Shown here: piece by piece, positions 35,477-44,539 of the stretch
Layout of the letters: the number at the start of each line of letters is the position of its first letter
How positions within the stretch are numbered: the stretch's first letter is position 1
Origin: Chitinophagales bacterium
GTDB taxonomy: Bacteria; Bacteroidota; Bacteroidia; Chitinophagales; Saprospiraceae
Direction of reading: 5' to 3'
Assembly (NCBI GenBank): GCA_017303475.1
Contig: JAFLBO010000008.1
Span: forward strand, 124,001 to 188,000
DNA length: 64,000 nucleotides
Notes under the pieces: model-generated
The model's database searches: none
Seen by the model: the letters and a program-made list of their open reading frames with translations, nothing else
What the model was told of the DNA's origin: nothing
Made by a program: the position numbers and the translations under genes

Positions 35477-36121
35477 CTAGATTGTTAGGTCTTGTTCTTG
35501 TTGAAGCTGAAACCCGTGACGAAACACCTCAGCCAGCGAAAACAGGATGAGCGCTATAAAACCCGCCTGCAAAATGGGCTCTAAAAACAAAGGGGAAATC
35601 GGCACTGAAGGCGATTGGCCGCGCTGCGACTGCACAATACTCCAGAGAAAAGTCCCTGAAATATAATTGGCTAATGGAAACACCAGCACAGCCATTGCCA
35701 TCCGCCGTATTCTGCGCACATTCTCCTGAGGAAATATTTTTCCCCGATCCATGTCCCGAAAAAGCATAAACATCTGATACAGGATGTAAATGCCTAATAA
35801 CCACGGAATTTGTTGAAAAAGGATATAGCCCAGATAGCGCACCTGCATCATAGCTGATAAATCAGAAAACTCTACCATTACCAGCTTTCTATCCCCAAAT
35901 TCATAAAGTTTCATCTGTTCGCCGGTTGATGCTTGCGGGATTTGTTCCGGCCCAACCACGGTAGCGGTAGTTACCCACCCACGGATAAAAGGCCCGTCGG
36001 AACTATTACCAAGATAAGAACTTAACTGCAAAACAGTTAGTACTCCAAATGCAATGGTGAGCGCCATGAATGTGTGCCGCAAAACCATGGGAAGACTGAT
36101 TTTTTTGCCTTGAATGTTCAT
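35477..36121 (-). CDS. DUF2975 membrane protein (first of pair)
   Basis: This 214-residue protein has an N-terminal helix (LRHTFMALTIAFGVLTVLQL). An extracytoplasmic segment of ~65 residues (SYLGNSSDGPFIRGWVTTAT...) follows, then three more helices, and the tail FRHGFQLQQEQDLTI matches its downstream paralogue. The extra loop makes it longer than the second copy. The gene is the first of a three-gene unit, 35 bp from the next. A promoter candidate precedes it. Confidence 0.88.
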   Translation of the reverse strand: MNIQGKKISLPMVLRHTFMALTIAFGVLTVLQLSSYLGNSSDGPFIRGWVTTATVVGPEQIPQASTGEQMKLYEFGDRKLVMVEFSDLSAMMQVRYLGYILFQQIPWLLGIYILYQMFMLFRDMDRGKIFPQENVRRIRRMAMAVLVFPLANYISGTFLWSIVQSQRGQSPSVPISPLFLEPILQAGFIALILFSLAEVFRHGFQLQQEQDLTI

Positions 36122-36514
36122 AACGTAACGCTTGGTTATTTAAATGATGTCGCAAAAGTGCAGTAGAATTTTCTTTTTTGCAAATAATTTTTATTGATAA
36201 ACAGTAAATATTTTCTTTTATTCAATTTTTCCTTCACTTTAACATATACATTGCTTTCAGATCACCTTAATTCTGAAACCCCAGGCTACTAAGATTAAAT
36301 CCTAAACAAACTGGTCTTTTTTTAATTATATCACGCCAAAAGCCCGGGAGTTTTCATTCATCCGGTATTTTGGCCACGAAAACACCCAACTAACGACATT
36401 GGCCGAAAAAAGAACCCCGTTCATCACCCAACCCTGACTTTTGTAACAACCAACCAAAACACTAAAACACTAAAACACCAAAACACCAAACAACCAACCA
36501 ACTCAAACGCTCTG
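36122..36514. other. AT-rich divergent intergenic region
   Basis: These 393 bp separate the DUF2975 operon (minus) from the ABC exporter (plus). It holds the promoter candidate at 36153-36183, an AT-rich core, and a tandem AACACTAA/AACACCAA array at about 36458-36500 upstream of the ABC gene. No ORF is supported. Confidence 0.6.
36153..36183 (-). promoter_or_regulatory. Promoter candidate of the DUF2975 operon
   Basis: On the minus strand TTG (36183-36181) is followed by 20 nt and CACTTTTG (36160-36153), one mismatch from TAnnTTTG. Confidence 0.5.
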
Positions 36515-37417
36515 ATGATACTCTCTGTACAAGACGTAGTTAAAACTTATGGTAATTACACCGCCGTCAACCACGTTAGTCTGGACGTGCCCAAAGGCTG
36601 TGTATTCGGTATGCTGGGCCCAAATGGCGCCGGCAAAACATCCCTGATCCGGATGATTACAACCATCACAGCGCCTGATTCAGGCGTCATTTATCTGGAT
36701 GGACAAAAGTTGCATGCCCGTTCGCCGGAGCAAATTGGCTACATGCCGGAGGAACGCGGCCTTTACAAAAAAATGAAGGTGGGCGAACAACTGCTCTACC
36801 TGGCACAGCTCAAAGGACTCAGCCAGCACCAGGCTATGAATGAGATTGAAGCCTGGTTGACTAAATTTGAGATCAAGGACTGGTGGAATAAAAAAGTGGA
36901 AGACCTGTCAAAGGGTATGCAGCAAAAGATCCAGTTCATTGCCACTGTGCTTCACAAACCAAAACTGCTCATTCTCGACGAGCCATTCACCGGTTTGGAC
37001 CCCATCAATACCAACCTAATCAAGGAAGAAATCGCCCTCTTGAACGAATCCGGTATCAGCATCATTTTCAGTACCCACCGCATGGAACAGGTGGAGGAAA
37101 TGTGCGATCATATTGTGCTCATCAATAAAGGCCGGAACGTACTGTATGGAGAGGTAAAAGCCATCAAAAACCAGTACAAACAGAACCTTTTCCGCATAGA
37201 AACACATGAGGCACTACCCACCGAACTGCCAGAACGATTCCCGGTGGTAAAAACAGAGAAAAACGCCCTCACATTCAAGCTGGAAAATGAATCCGACAGC
37301 AACGAACTCCTGCGCACTTTCCTTCAAAAGGATATCAAAATCAGTCGTTTTGAAGAAATCTTGCCCACTTTCAACGAAATCTTCATCCAACGTGTAGCCG
37401 AAACAGAAGAACAATAA
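36515..37417 (+). CDS. ABC transporter ATP-binding protein (NatA-like)
   Basis: This 300-residue ATPase has Walker A GPNGAGKT (residues 35-42), the Q-loop region at PEQIGYMPEERGLYKKM, signature LSKGMQQK, Walker B LLILDEP and H-loop FSTHR. The PEERGLY segment and the C-terminal ~80-residue extension are typical of the NatA/ABC-2 exporter family. It pairs with the permease 115 bp downstream. Exported substrates for such systems include sodium or small compounds; the substrate here is not deducible. Confidence 0.93.
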   Translation: MILSVQDVVKTYGNYTAVNHVSLDVPKGCVFGMLGPNGAGKTSLIRMITTITAPDSGVIYLDGQKLHARSPEQIGYMPEERGLYKKMKVGEQLLYLAQLKGLSQHQAMNEIEAWLTKFEIKDWWNKKVEDLSKGMQQKIQFIATVLHKPKLLILDEPFTGLDPINTNLIKEEIALLNESGISIIFSTHRMEQVEEMCDHIVLINKGRNVLYGEVKAIKNQYKQNLFRIETHEALPTELPERFPVVKTEKNALTFKLENESDSNELLRTFLQKDIKISRFEEILPTFNEIFIQRVAETEEQ

Positions 37418-37532
37418 GGTCAAAAAGGCGCAAAGACGCTAAGTCACGAAGGCGCAAAGACGCTAAGTTCTCGCCCCAGCCCCTCAAACCCTTCAAACCT
37501 CTCAAACCCTTCAAACCTTTCAAACGCTACCC
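37418..37532. repeat. Intergenic repeats: GGCGCAAAGACGCTAAGT pair and TCAAACCYN array
   Basis: Two copies of GGCGCAAAGACGCTAAGT (about 37429-37466) are followed by roughly five 9-bp TCAAACCCT-like units up to the permease start. The first word also resembles sequence near 60250. Confidence 0.75.
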
Positions 37533-38852
37533 ATGTCTAAACTTTCACTCATCATAAAACGCGAATACCTCACACGCGTACGGAAAAAATCGTTCATCAT
37601 TGGCACGTTGCTGGCTCCTGTGGGCTTGCTGGTGTACATGCTGGTCATTGTTGGACTTTCCAGCTACCAGGGTGGCGACGAGATCAAGGTTGCCGTTCTG
37701 GACGAAGCCAAAATAGTGGGCAATCTGCCCGATGAAAAAGGGGTTCGCTTTCTCCCATCTGGCAATAAAACCCTGGATCAGCTCAAAACAGAGGTAACCG
37801 AAAAGAAAATTGATGGAGTACTGAGGGTACCGCCTGTGAGTAATTTCCAGCAGAAGGACCACACCATTTATTATTACTCCGACGACAAACTGGCGCCGGA
37901 AAAAAGTGGCCTGATCGAAAAACGTATCGCCGGAAAAATAAAGGAGTTTAAAATGGACTCCCTAAAGCTCGACGCCGGCCAGTTAAAACTGTTGGAATCA
38001 GACGTATCCATTGACCCGGAGGGCATCAATAGCAATCAGGACGACGACCAAAGCAAATACACTGCCGGAGTTGGCCTGGCTGTTGGAGGTATTATGACCT
38101 TCCTGCTGTTCTTCATGGTTTTGATGTATGGCCAAATGGTGATGCGCTCCGTCATGGAGGAAAAAACCAACCGGATTGTAGAGGTCATGATGTCCTCTGT
38201 GCGTCCTTTCGACCTGATGATGGGCAAGATCATAGGCGCCGGCCTGGTGGGTCTCACACAGGTAGTGGCGTGGGTGATACTGAGTGGTGCTGTTTCCTTC
38301 CTCGTGCCTTTGGTAACAGGCATGGGCTCTGTAGAACCACCGATGACACCTGGCAACGCCACCATGGACCCTGAAATGATGCAGGATACCGGCATGCGTA
38401 TCATGACGGAATTGAGCAAACAAAACTGGCCGCTGCTCATAGGTTCATTCATCATTTATTTCCTGGGCGGATACTTTATTTATTCATCCATGTTTGCTGC
38501 AGTGGGCTCTGCCATGGGCGACGATCTGGGTGAAGGCCAATCTTTGACCTTGCCCGCTACCCTGCCCCTCATTCTGGCATTTTACATTGTTTCTATGGCG
38601 GGTTGGCGCAACCCCGATAGCGGCCTGATGGTTTTCTCATCCATATTCCCCTTGTTCTCCCCAATTGCCATGCCGTTCCGTCTGGCCTTCAATCCGCCCT
38701 GGTGGCAGGTAGCTATTTCACTGATTTTAGTGGTGGCATCAGCCGTATTTTTTGTTTGGTTAGCGGGCCGGATTTATCGGGTAGGTATTTTGATGTACGG
38801 CAAAAAGGTGACGCTCAAGGAAATGTGGAAGTGGACTTTTTATAAGGGATAA
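37533..38852 (+). CDS. ABC-2 type permease (NatB-like)
   Basis: This 439-residue protein has an N-terminal helix (FIIGTLLAPVGLLVYMLVIV) and a large extracytoplasmic domain over residues ~45-180. A cluster of five to six helices follows, including AVGGIMTFLLFFMVLMYGQM with MRSVMEEKTNRIVEVMMSSV just after it. That coupling-helix motif is characteristic of the NatB/ABC2_membrane_3 family. The C-terminus ends in a cytosolic basic tail. It is cotranscribed with the ATPase upstream; together they form a half-transporter pair that would dimerise. Confidence 0.9.
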   Translation: MSKLSLIIKREYLTRVRKKSFIIGTLLAPVGLLVYMLVIVGLSSYQGGDEIKVAVLDEAKIVGNLPDEKGVRFLPSGNKTLDQLKTEVTEKKIDGVLRVPPVSNFQQKDHTIYYYSDDKLAPEKSGLIEKRIAGKIKEFKMDSLKLDAGQLKLLESDVSIDPEGINSNQDDDQSKYTAGVGLAVGGIMTFLLFFMVLMYGQMVMRSVMEEKTNRIVEVMMSSVRPFDLMMGKIIGAGLVGLTQVVAWVILSGAVSFLVPLVTGMGSVEPPMTPGNATMDPEMMQDTGMRIMTELSKQNWPLLIGSFIIYFLGGYFIYSSMFAAVGSAMGDDLGEGQSLTLPATLPLILAFYIVSMAGWRNPDSGLMVFSSIFPLFSPIAMPFRLAFNPPWWQVAISLILVVASAVFFVWLAGRIYRVGILMYGKKVTLKEMWKWTFYKG

Positions 38853-38955
38853 ATGTCAGGATTTTTGTCTCTCATGAGCAGTTACCGGAAATGTACACGC
38901 AACGCTATCGCCCTTTTTTGCGTATTTTGATCTGACATCTGGTAACCTGATAATC

Positions 38956-41286
38956 ATGAAGAAAATCCTATGTGCGTTTGCGCTGACCCTTGCATTTTTT
39001 CCAAACCTTTTTGCCCAGCCGGAACCCTGCGGCCCTAACCCGTCTATGACCCCATTTTGTGCAGATGCCTGTATCATCTGCGACATCAATGGGTTCACCG
39101 GAGTCAACGATGAAGGCGTTACAGGGCAGGCCCCTCCCGGGTTTTGTACCGGAACCGTTCACCATATGCAGTGGATAGGTTTCATTGCAGGCAGCACCAA
39201 CCTCACACTCTCTGTCACGGTATTCGATTGCCAAACCAATGCCGGACTTGAAGTAGGGATTTACAAAAGTCTGGATTGCCAGACATTCCAGGCTGTTTCC
39301 AATTGCGACGGTGATATTCCACCCAATACTACCCAGAACTTCACCAATACAGTGCCGCTCACCGTTGGGCAGTACTATTACTTCGTTATGGATGGCAACC
39401 AAAACGATGTTTGCCATTATACCATTAAAGTGGTGAGCGGCACTACCGAAGTAATGCCATTGGAAAACTCAGGCAGTATCGTTGGTCCGGAAACAGTTTG
39501 TATCAACAGCCCGGAAGACTATACGGTGAGCCTTCCACCCGGAGCAGCCCATTTTTACTGGACACTCAACGGACTGCCTTATGCCTCTGAAACGGACACC
39601 ACTGTGTCACTTAATTTCTTAACAGCAGGCCTGAATCAACTCTGTGTAACAGCCTCCAACACCTGCGATACCGCCTTCCCGGCCTGCCGCAACATTTATG
39701 TAAACAGCATTCCGGCAACCACCATCGAGGCTACCATTTGCGCCAATGAATGTTATACCTATAATGATACCACTATTTGCGATGCGGGTATCTACGAGTT
39801 TCACTACTCCGGCTCAGAAGGCTGCGACAGTCTGGTGCGCATTGAGGTAACCGTATTACAAACCATCACCACCAACCTGAACATTTTTCTCTGCGATGGC
39901 GACAGTATCTGGGTTGGCGGCAATCCCTATTTTGTGGCGGGCCAATACCAGGAATTACTCACCTCACCCAATGGCTGCGATAGTATAGTCAACCTGAACC
40001 TGATCATTATCCAATGTGAAATCCAGGGGCAATTACAAGCTAACCCTGTAGTTTGCAAGGGTGAAACCACCGGCGCCTTAAAATTTTCCGTAGCCAATGG
40101 CACCCCTCCCTTCACGTACGCATGGGAGCGCGTGGGCGGAGGTGGGCCAAGTGGAACCGGCAACATAGCTGCTTTGAATACCATCCAAACCATTCCGAAC
40201 CTGCCTTCCGGGTCCTATTCTGTTTTCATCAAAGATAACTTTGGGAACGATGTGGTCTTCTTCCAGGACATCACCGAACCATCAGCTATAAGTCTGCAGG
40301 AAACGCTCTCCTCCTTCCAGGGCTACCAAATTCGTTGCCAGGGTGAAACTAATGGCGCCATTTCCCTCAACATATCCGGCGGAATACCCGGATATCAGTA
40401 TGCCTGGAGCAACGCTGCCACCACCCAAAACCTGCAAAACCTGGCCGCAGGCGCTTACACATGCACAGTAACGGACGAGCAAGGCTGCTCGCTGGTGCGT
40501 AGCTTTTTCCTTACAGAGCCAACCGAATTGGTACTGGATGCCAGCTTTCAAAACCCTGGCTGCGCCGGACCAAATACCGGAATAGTTGCCGCCACAATCA
40601 CCACAGGCGGTGTATTGCCATACACCTACGACATCTCCGGCAGCGGTTTTACCAACCAAAGCACATTCAACGGCCTGTCGGGCGGCGACTATGAACTCAC
40701 CGTTCGTGACGGCAATGGCTGTGAAACCTCTGAAACCGGTACGCTGGTTACTCCAGTCATTCCAACCATTGAACTGGGGCAGGACCTGACGGTCAACCTG
40801 GCCGAAAGCACCCAACTGGTGCTGACACAAAACACCCCGCTCGACTCCTTTGTATGGTCGCTCAAACCCGGACTTTCCTGCTACAATTGTCCGGAACCGG
40901 TGGCAACACCATACGAAACCACCACCTACACCCTCACTGCAGAAGCTCCTGGTGGCTGCACCGATACCGATAGCATCACTGTTTTTGTTCAAAAAGTACG
41001 CGATGTGTACGTACCCAACATTTTCAGCCCGAATGATGATGGAGAAAACGACTTCTTCACAGTGTACGGAGGTCCGGAAGTGCAGGAAGTTCGGCTGGAG
41101 ATTTATTCCCGCTGGGGGGAAATGGTGTACCGGCATATTGGCGGGGCCAACGACGAGTCTACCGGCTGGGATGGCACCTTCCGCGGGGATCGCGTTTCAC
41201 CAGGCGTTTTTGTTTGGCGCGCCGAGATTTTATTTGTGGATGGCGTAACGTTGAATTATGACGGGGATGTAACGGTGTTGCGGTAG
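38956..41286 (+). CDS. Secreted SprB-repeat protein with T9SS type B sorting domain
   Basis: This 776-residue protein has a signal peptide (MKKILCAFALTLAFFPNLFAQ). A cysteine-rich N-terminal beta domain (CADACIICDINGF...) covers ~22-160, and PKD/Ig-like modules cover ~175-350. About three SprB-type repeats follow (CKGETTGALKFSVANG; CQGETNGAISLNISGG; CAGPNTGIVAATITTGG). The last ~90 residues are the gliding-motility-associated C-terminal domain (VRDVYVPNIFSPNDDGENDF to GDVTVLR), a type B T9SS signal. It is a smaller relative of the protein at 1458-7016; both end in the same GDVTVLR residues. A surface or extracellular role is likely. Confidence 0.93.
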   Translation: MKKILCAFALTLAFFPNLFAQPEPCGPNPSMTPFCADACIICDINGFTGVNDEGVTGQAPPGFCTGTVHHMQWIGFIAGSTNLTLSVTVFDCQTNAGLEVGIYKSLDCQTFQAVSNCDGDIPPNTTQNFTNTVPLTVGQYYYFVMDGNQNDVCHYTIKVVSGTTEVMPLENSGSIVGPETVCINSPEDYTVSLPPGAAHFYWTLNGLPYASETDTTVSLNFLTAGLNQLCVTASNTCDTAFPACRNIYVNSIPATTIEATICANECYTYNDTTICDAGIYEFHYSGSEGCDSLVRIEVTVLQTITTNLNIFLCDGDSIWVGGNPYFVAGQYQELLTSPNGCDSIVNLNLIIIQCEIQGQLQANPVVCKGETTGALKFSVANGTPPFTYAWERVGGGGPSGTGNIAALNTIQTIPNLPSGSYSVFIKDNFGNDVVFFQDITEPSAISLQETLSSFQGYQIRCQGETNGAISLNISGGIPGYQYAWSNAATTQNLQNLAAGAYTCTVTDEQGCSLVRSFFLTEPTELVLDASFQNPGCAGPNTGIVAATITTGGVLPYTYDISGSGFTNQSTFNGLSGGDYELTVRDGNGCETSETGTLVTPVIPTIELGQDLTVNLAESTQLVLTQNTPLDSFVWSLKPGLSCYNCPEPVATPYETTTYTLTAEAPGGCTDTDSITVFVQKVRDVYVPNIFSPNDDGENDFFTVYGGPEVQEVRLEIYSRWGEMVYRHIGGANDESTGWDGTFRGDRVSPGVFVWRAEILFVDGVTLNYDGDVTVLR

Positions 41287-41304
41287 TTCCCGTACTTTCG
41301 CACC

Positions 41305-43350
41305 ATGATCCCTCCAAAACAGGTGCAGGAAATCCTCGATGCCACCCGGATCGAAGAAGTGATTGAAGAATTCGTGTCGCTGCGGCGCCGCGGAGTCAAT
41401 CTTATTGGCCTGTGCCCTTTTCATGGAGAACGAACACCTTCTTTCAATGTGAACCCGGCCCGCAACATTTTTAAGTGTTTCGGCTGCGGCAAGGCAGGCG
41501 ATGCTGTCACTTTCCTGAAAGAACACGAAAACCTGACCTACCCGGAAGCCTTGCGCTGGCTGGCCAGGAAATACCACATTGAAATACAGGAGGTAGAACG
41601 CACCCCGGAACAACTGGCAGAAATGCAGCTGGCAGATTCGCTCTATATCGTGAACGAATTTGCTTTGCAGCATTTTCAACAACAACTGTTTGACACCGAT
41701 GAGGGCAAATCCGTTGCGCTGGCTTATTTCCGCAAACGCGGTCTGCGCGAAGAAACCATTCGGGCTTTCGGACTGGGTTATGCGCCAGACGAACGCGATT
41801 TGCTGCTCCGCAAAGCCCGGAACACCGGCCATAGTCCGGAACTCTTGAAAAAAGTTGGATTATGCAGTCAGGACGGTGGCCGCGATTTTTTCCGGGCCCG
41901 GGTAATGTTTGCCATCCACAACCTTTCCGGCAAAGTAGCTGCCTTCGCTGGCAGAACCATGTCGGCAGAAAAAACCATTCCCAAGTACATAAACAGTCCG
42001 GAAACCGAGATTTATGTCAAAAACAAGATCCTTTATGGCGCATTTCAGGCTAAAAAAGCCATTCGCCAACTGGATGAGTGTTTGCTGGTGGAAGGCTACA
42101 TGGATGTAATTTCCCTCTATCAGGCGGGCATCGAAAACGTAGTGGCGTCCAGTGGCACATCGCTTACAGAAGGTCAATTGCAGCTGATCCGGCGCAATAC
42201 CCAAAACCTGAAAATCTTGTACGACGGCGATCCGGCGGGGATTAAAGCGGCATTGCGTGGCCTTGACCTTGCCCTGGAGCAAGACCTCAATGTGCGCATT
42301 TGTTTGCTGCCCGATGGCCACGACCCCGATTCCTACGTGCAGGAATTTGGCGGTGAGCAATTCAAAAAATTCACCACTGAAAACGCCAAGGATTTTATCT
42401 TTTTCAAAACCGACCTGCTGCTGGACGAAACCAAAGGCGACCCGATTAAAAGGGCCGGTCTGGTAAAAGATATTGTGAGCAGCATTGCACGTATTCCGGA
42501 CCCGATTAAACGCAGCGTTTATTTGAGGGAATGTTCGGGTTTATTGCAGGTTTCAGAACAGATTCTGGTGGCAGAAGCCAACAAACTGATTGGCCAAACC
42601 CTGAAAAAACGGGAAGAAAAAGCAGCCCGGCAACCCAGCGCCGCATCAGATCAACCTGCCCCCTCAGCGCCTCCTCCTGCCTGGGGCGACGACCCTTTTT
42701 TTCCACCCGACCCTGGCGCTTATTTCCCGCCCAGCGAAGCCGGAGAATTGCCGCCTGAATGGACGGAAAAACAGGTGGCCCAACCCAATAACGAGGTAAA
42801 AACAGCAGCTGAATACCAGGAACGCGATATCGTCAGGCTATTGATCCAGTTTGGCAGTCACATCCTGCCTCAGGAGCAAATTTCCGTGGGGGAATACATT
42901 CTGGCAGATATTGAAGAATCACTAAGCGATTTCGACAATCCTTTGTACGGGAAAGTGGCCATGGAATGTCATGCCATGTTGCTGGAAGGAAAAACCTTTG
43001 ATCAACACTATTTCATTCAGCATGAATTGGCTGAAGTAGCTAACCTGGCCATTGATATATTGGCGGAGCCTTGGGAATTTTCTCCCAACTGGGAAGCCAT
43101 GTGGAACTACCCGCTACAGAACCAGCCAATGCCTGAGCGGAATTTTAACCTGGACATGAAACAGGCACTGGACCGGTTCAAGCTAAAAAAAGTGCAAAAA
43201 ATGTGCGCTATAAACCTGCAACGGGTGCAAAATGCTTCCAAAGAAGGAGATCATGACGCTATGATCCGATTCATGAAAATTCAGCAAAAGCTCAACGAAA
43301 CGCGCAACGAAATCGCATTGCGCACTGGCACCGTAGTTTTCGGGAAATAA
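41305..43350 (+). CDS. dnaG: DNA primase
   Basis: This 681-residue primase makes RNA primers at the replication fork. The N-terminal zinc-binding domain contains CPFHGERTPSF and CFGCG (residues ~37-62). The TOPRIM catalytic core has VEGYMDVISLYQAGIENVVA near 262 and LYDGDPAGIKAALRG near 305. A proline-rich linker (~440-475) leads to the helicase-binding C-terminal domain. The start is the ATG at 41305, preceded by a near-match -7 element TACTTTCG. It ends 1 bp before the rnz start, so the two genes are likely coupled. Confidence 0.95.
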   Translation: MIPPKQVQEILDATRIEEVIEEFVSLRRRGVNLIGLCPFHGERTPSFNVNPARNIFKCFGCGKAGDAVTFLKEHENLTYPEALRWLARKYHIEIQEVERTPEQLAEMQLADSLYIVNEFALQHFQQQLFDTDEGKSVALAYFRKRGLREETIRAFGLGYAPDERDLLLRKARNTGHSPELLKKVGLCSQDGGRDFFRARVMFAIHNLSGKVAAFAGRTMSAEKTIPKYINSPETEIYVKNKILYGAFQAKKAIRQLDECLLVEGYMDVISLYQAGIENVVASSGTSLTEGQLQLIRRNTQNLKILYDGDPAGIKAALRGLDLALEQDLNVRICLLPDGHDPDSYVQEFGGEQFKKFTTENAKDFIFFKTDLLLDETKGDPIKRAGLVKDIVSSIARIPDPIKRSVYLRECSGLLQVSEQILVAEANKLIGQTLKKREEKAARQPSAASDQPAPSAPPPAWGDDPFFPPDPGAYFPPSEAGELPPEWTEKQVAQPNNEVKTAAEYQERDIVRLLIQFGSHILPQEQISVGEYILADIEESLSDFDNPLYGKVAMECHAMLLEGKTFDQHYFIQHELAEVANLAIDILAEPWEFSPNWEAMWNYPLQNQPMPERNFNLDMKQALDRFKLKKVQKMCAINLQRVQNASKEGDHDAMIRFMKIQQKLNETRNEIALRTGTVVFGK

Positions 43351-43351
43351 C

Positions 43352-44260
43352 ATGATGCAGCTTACCATTCTCGGCAATGCTTCAGGCGGGCCCTTCCATG
43401 GTCGCCATTTTACAGCTCAGGTATTACAGGTAGAAAATAAGATTTTCCTGATTGACTGCGGGGAAGGCGCCCAAATGCAGATTTATCGGTTTCGGACCAA
43501 GGTGGACGCCTGTCGGCAAATTTTCATCAGTCATATGCACGGCGATCATATGTTTGGACTGCTGGGTATGATCACCAACTGGGGACATAAAAAGCGAACC
43601 GAACCTTTACAACTCTATTCGCCGCCGGGATTGCAGGAGTTTATTGAAACCACGCTGCGGGTATGTGGCGTCAAACTGTCTTATCCCCTTGAGTTTATAG
43701 TAGTAGACAGCACCATTTCGGCCTGTGTATTTGAAAACAACAAGGTAGAGGTCTGGACTATTCCACTCCAACACCGTGGCCCAACGAGCGGCTGGTTATT
43801 CCGGGAAAAAATCCGCCCCAGAAACATCCTGCCGGAGAAAATCGAACAATACCAGATACCATTTACCATGATTCCGGGCATTAAGGCCGGAGCTGATCTG
43901 GAACTGCCCAATGGCCATATCATTCCCAATCAGGAGCTAACCCTGGATCCTCCGCGACCGAAGTCTTACGCATTTTGCAGCGATACCTGTTTTTCCGAAC
44001 AGGTTGTTGAAGTTGTTCGCGGAGTGGATCTGTTGTACCATGAGGCTACGTTTACCAATGAGCACTCCCTCGAAGCTGAAATTTCCATGCACTCCACTGC
44101 CGCCCAGGCTGCTCAGGTAGCCAAACTTGCCGGCGTTGGCAGGCTTCTGCTTGGTCATATTTCTGGCAGATATACCTCAACGGATGTTCATGTATCGGAG
44201 GCGCGGGAAGTGTTTGAGCACACGGATATAGCTGAAGAAGGGCTTACCTTTTATGTTTGA
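43352..44260 (+). CDS. rnz: Ribonuclease Z
   Basis: This 302-residue metallo-beta-lactamase-fold endonuclease trims tRNA 3' ends. Zinc-binding motif HMHGDH is at residues 62-67. Later ligands are in CSDTCFSEQVVE and LLYHEATF, and in the HSTAAQAAQVAKLAGVGRLLLGHI segment, typical of the short RNase Z form. Start choice lies between two adjacent ATGs (43352 and 43355). It follows dnaG without a gap. Confidence 0.94.
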   Translation: MMQLTILGNASGGPFHGRHFTAQVLQVENKIFLIDCGEGAQMQIYRFRTKVDACRQIFISHMHGDHMFGLLGMITNWGHKKRTEPLQLYSPPGLQEFIETTLRVCGVKLSYPLEFIVVDSTISACVFENNKVEVWTIPLQHRGPTSGWLFREKIRPRNILPEKIEQYQIPFTMIPGIKAGADLELPNGHIIPNQELTLDPPRPKSYAFCSDTCFSEQVVEVVRGVDLLYHEATFTNEHSLEAEISMHSTAAQAAQVAKLAGVGRLLLGHISGRYTSTDVHVSEAREVFEHTDIAEEGLTFYV

Positions 44261-44301
44261 TTATGTGAACACGGATTGTCATCCTGAGGTACGAAGGATC
44301 T

Positions 44302-44443
44302 GAACGCGGATGACGCAGATGACGCGGATCTTGAAAATTGCCTTCGGCAATTTTGAGGTTTGCTTACCCTAAAATCTCAAATGTATCTAAACAGGCTGCC
44401 GAAGGCAGCATAAAAATCCGCGTCATCTGCGTCATCCGCGTTC
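44302..44443. repeat. Inverted repeat of GACGCGGATGACGCAGAT words
   Basis: Perfect 28-bp arms (44302-44329 and 44416-44443) flank an 86-nt centre containing smaller hairpins: AATTGCCTTCGGCAATTT near 44336-44353 and CTGCCGAAGGCAG near 44396-44408. A related degenerate segment lies at about 10556-10610 (ACACGGATGACGCTGAGGAC...CTTCGGCAGC). Confidence 0.85.
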
Positions 44444-44539
44444 CAAAATCCAATCCGCGTTCTCAGCGTTCCAAACCCTATTCACGTTCACAGCCCGCGT
44501 TCCTCATAAATCTGCGTACCTTTCCCAAAATTTATCCGT

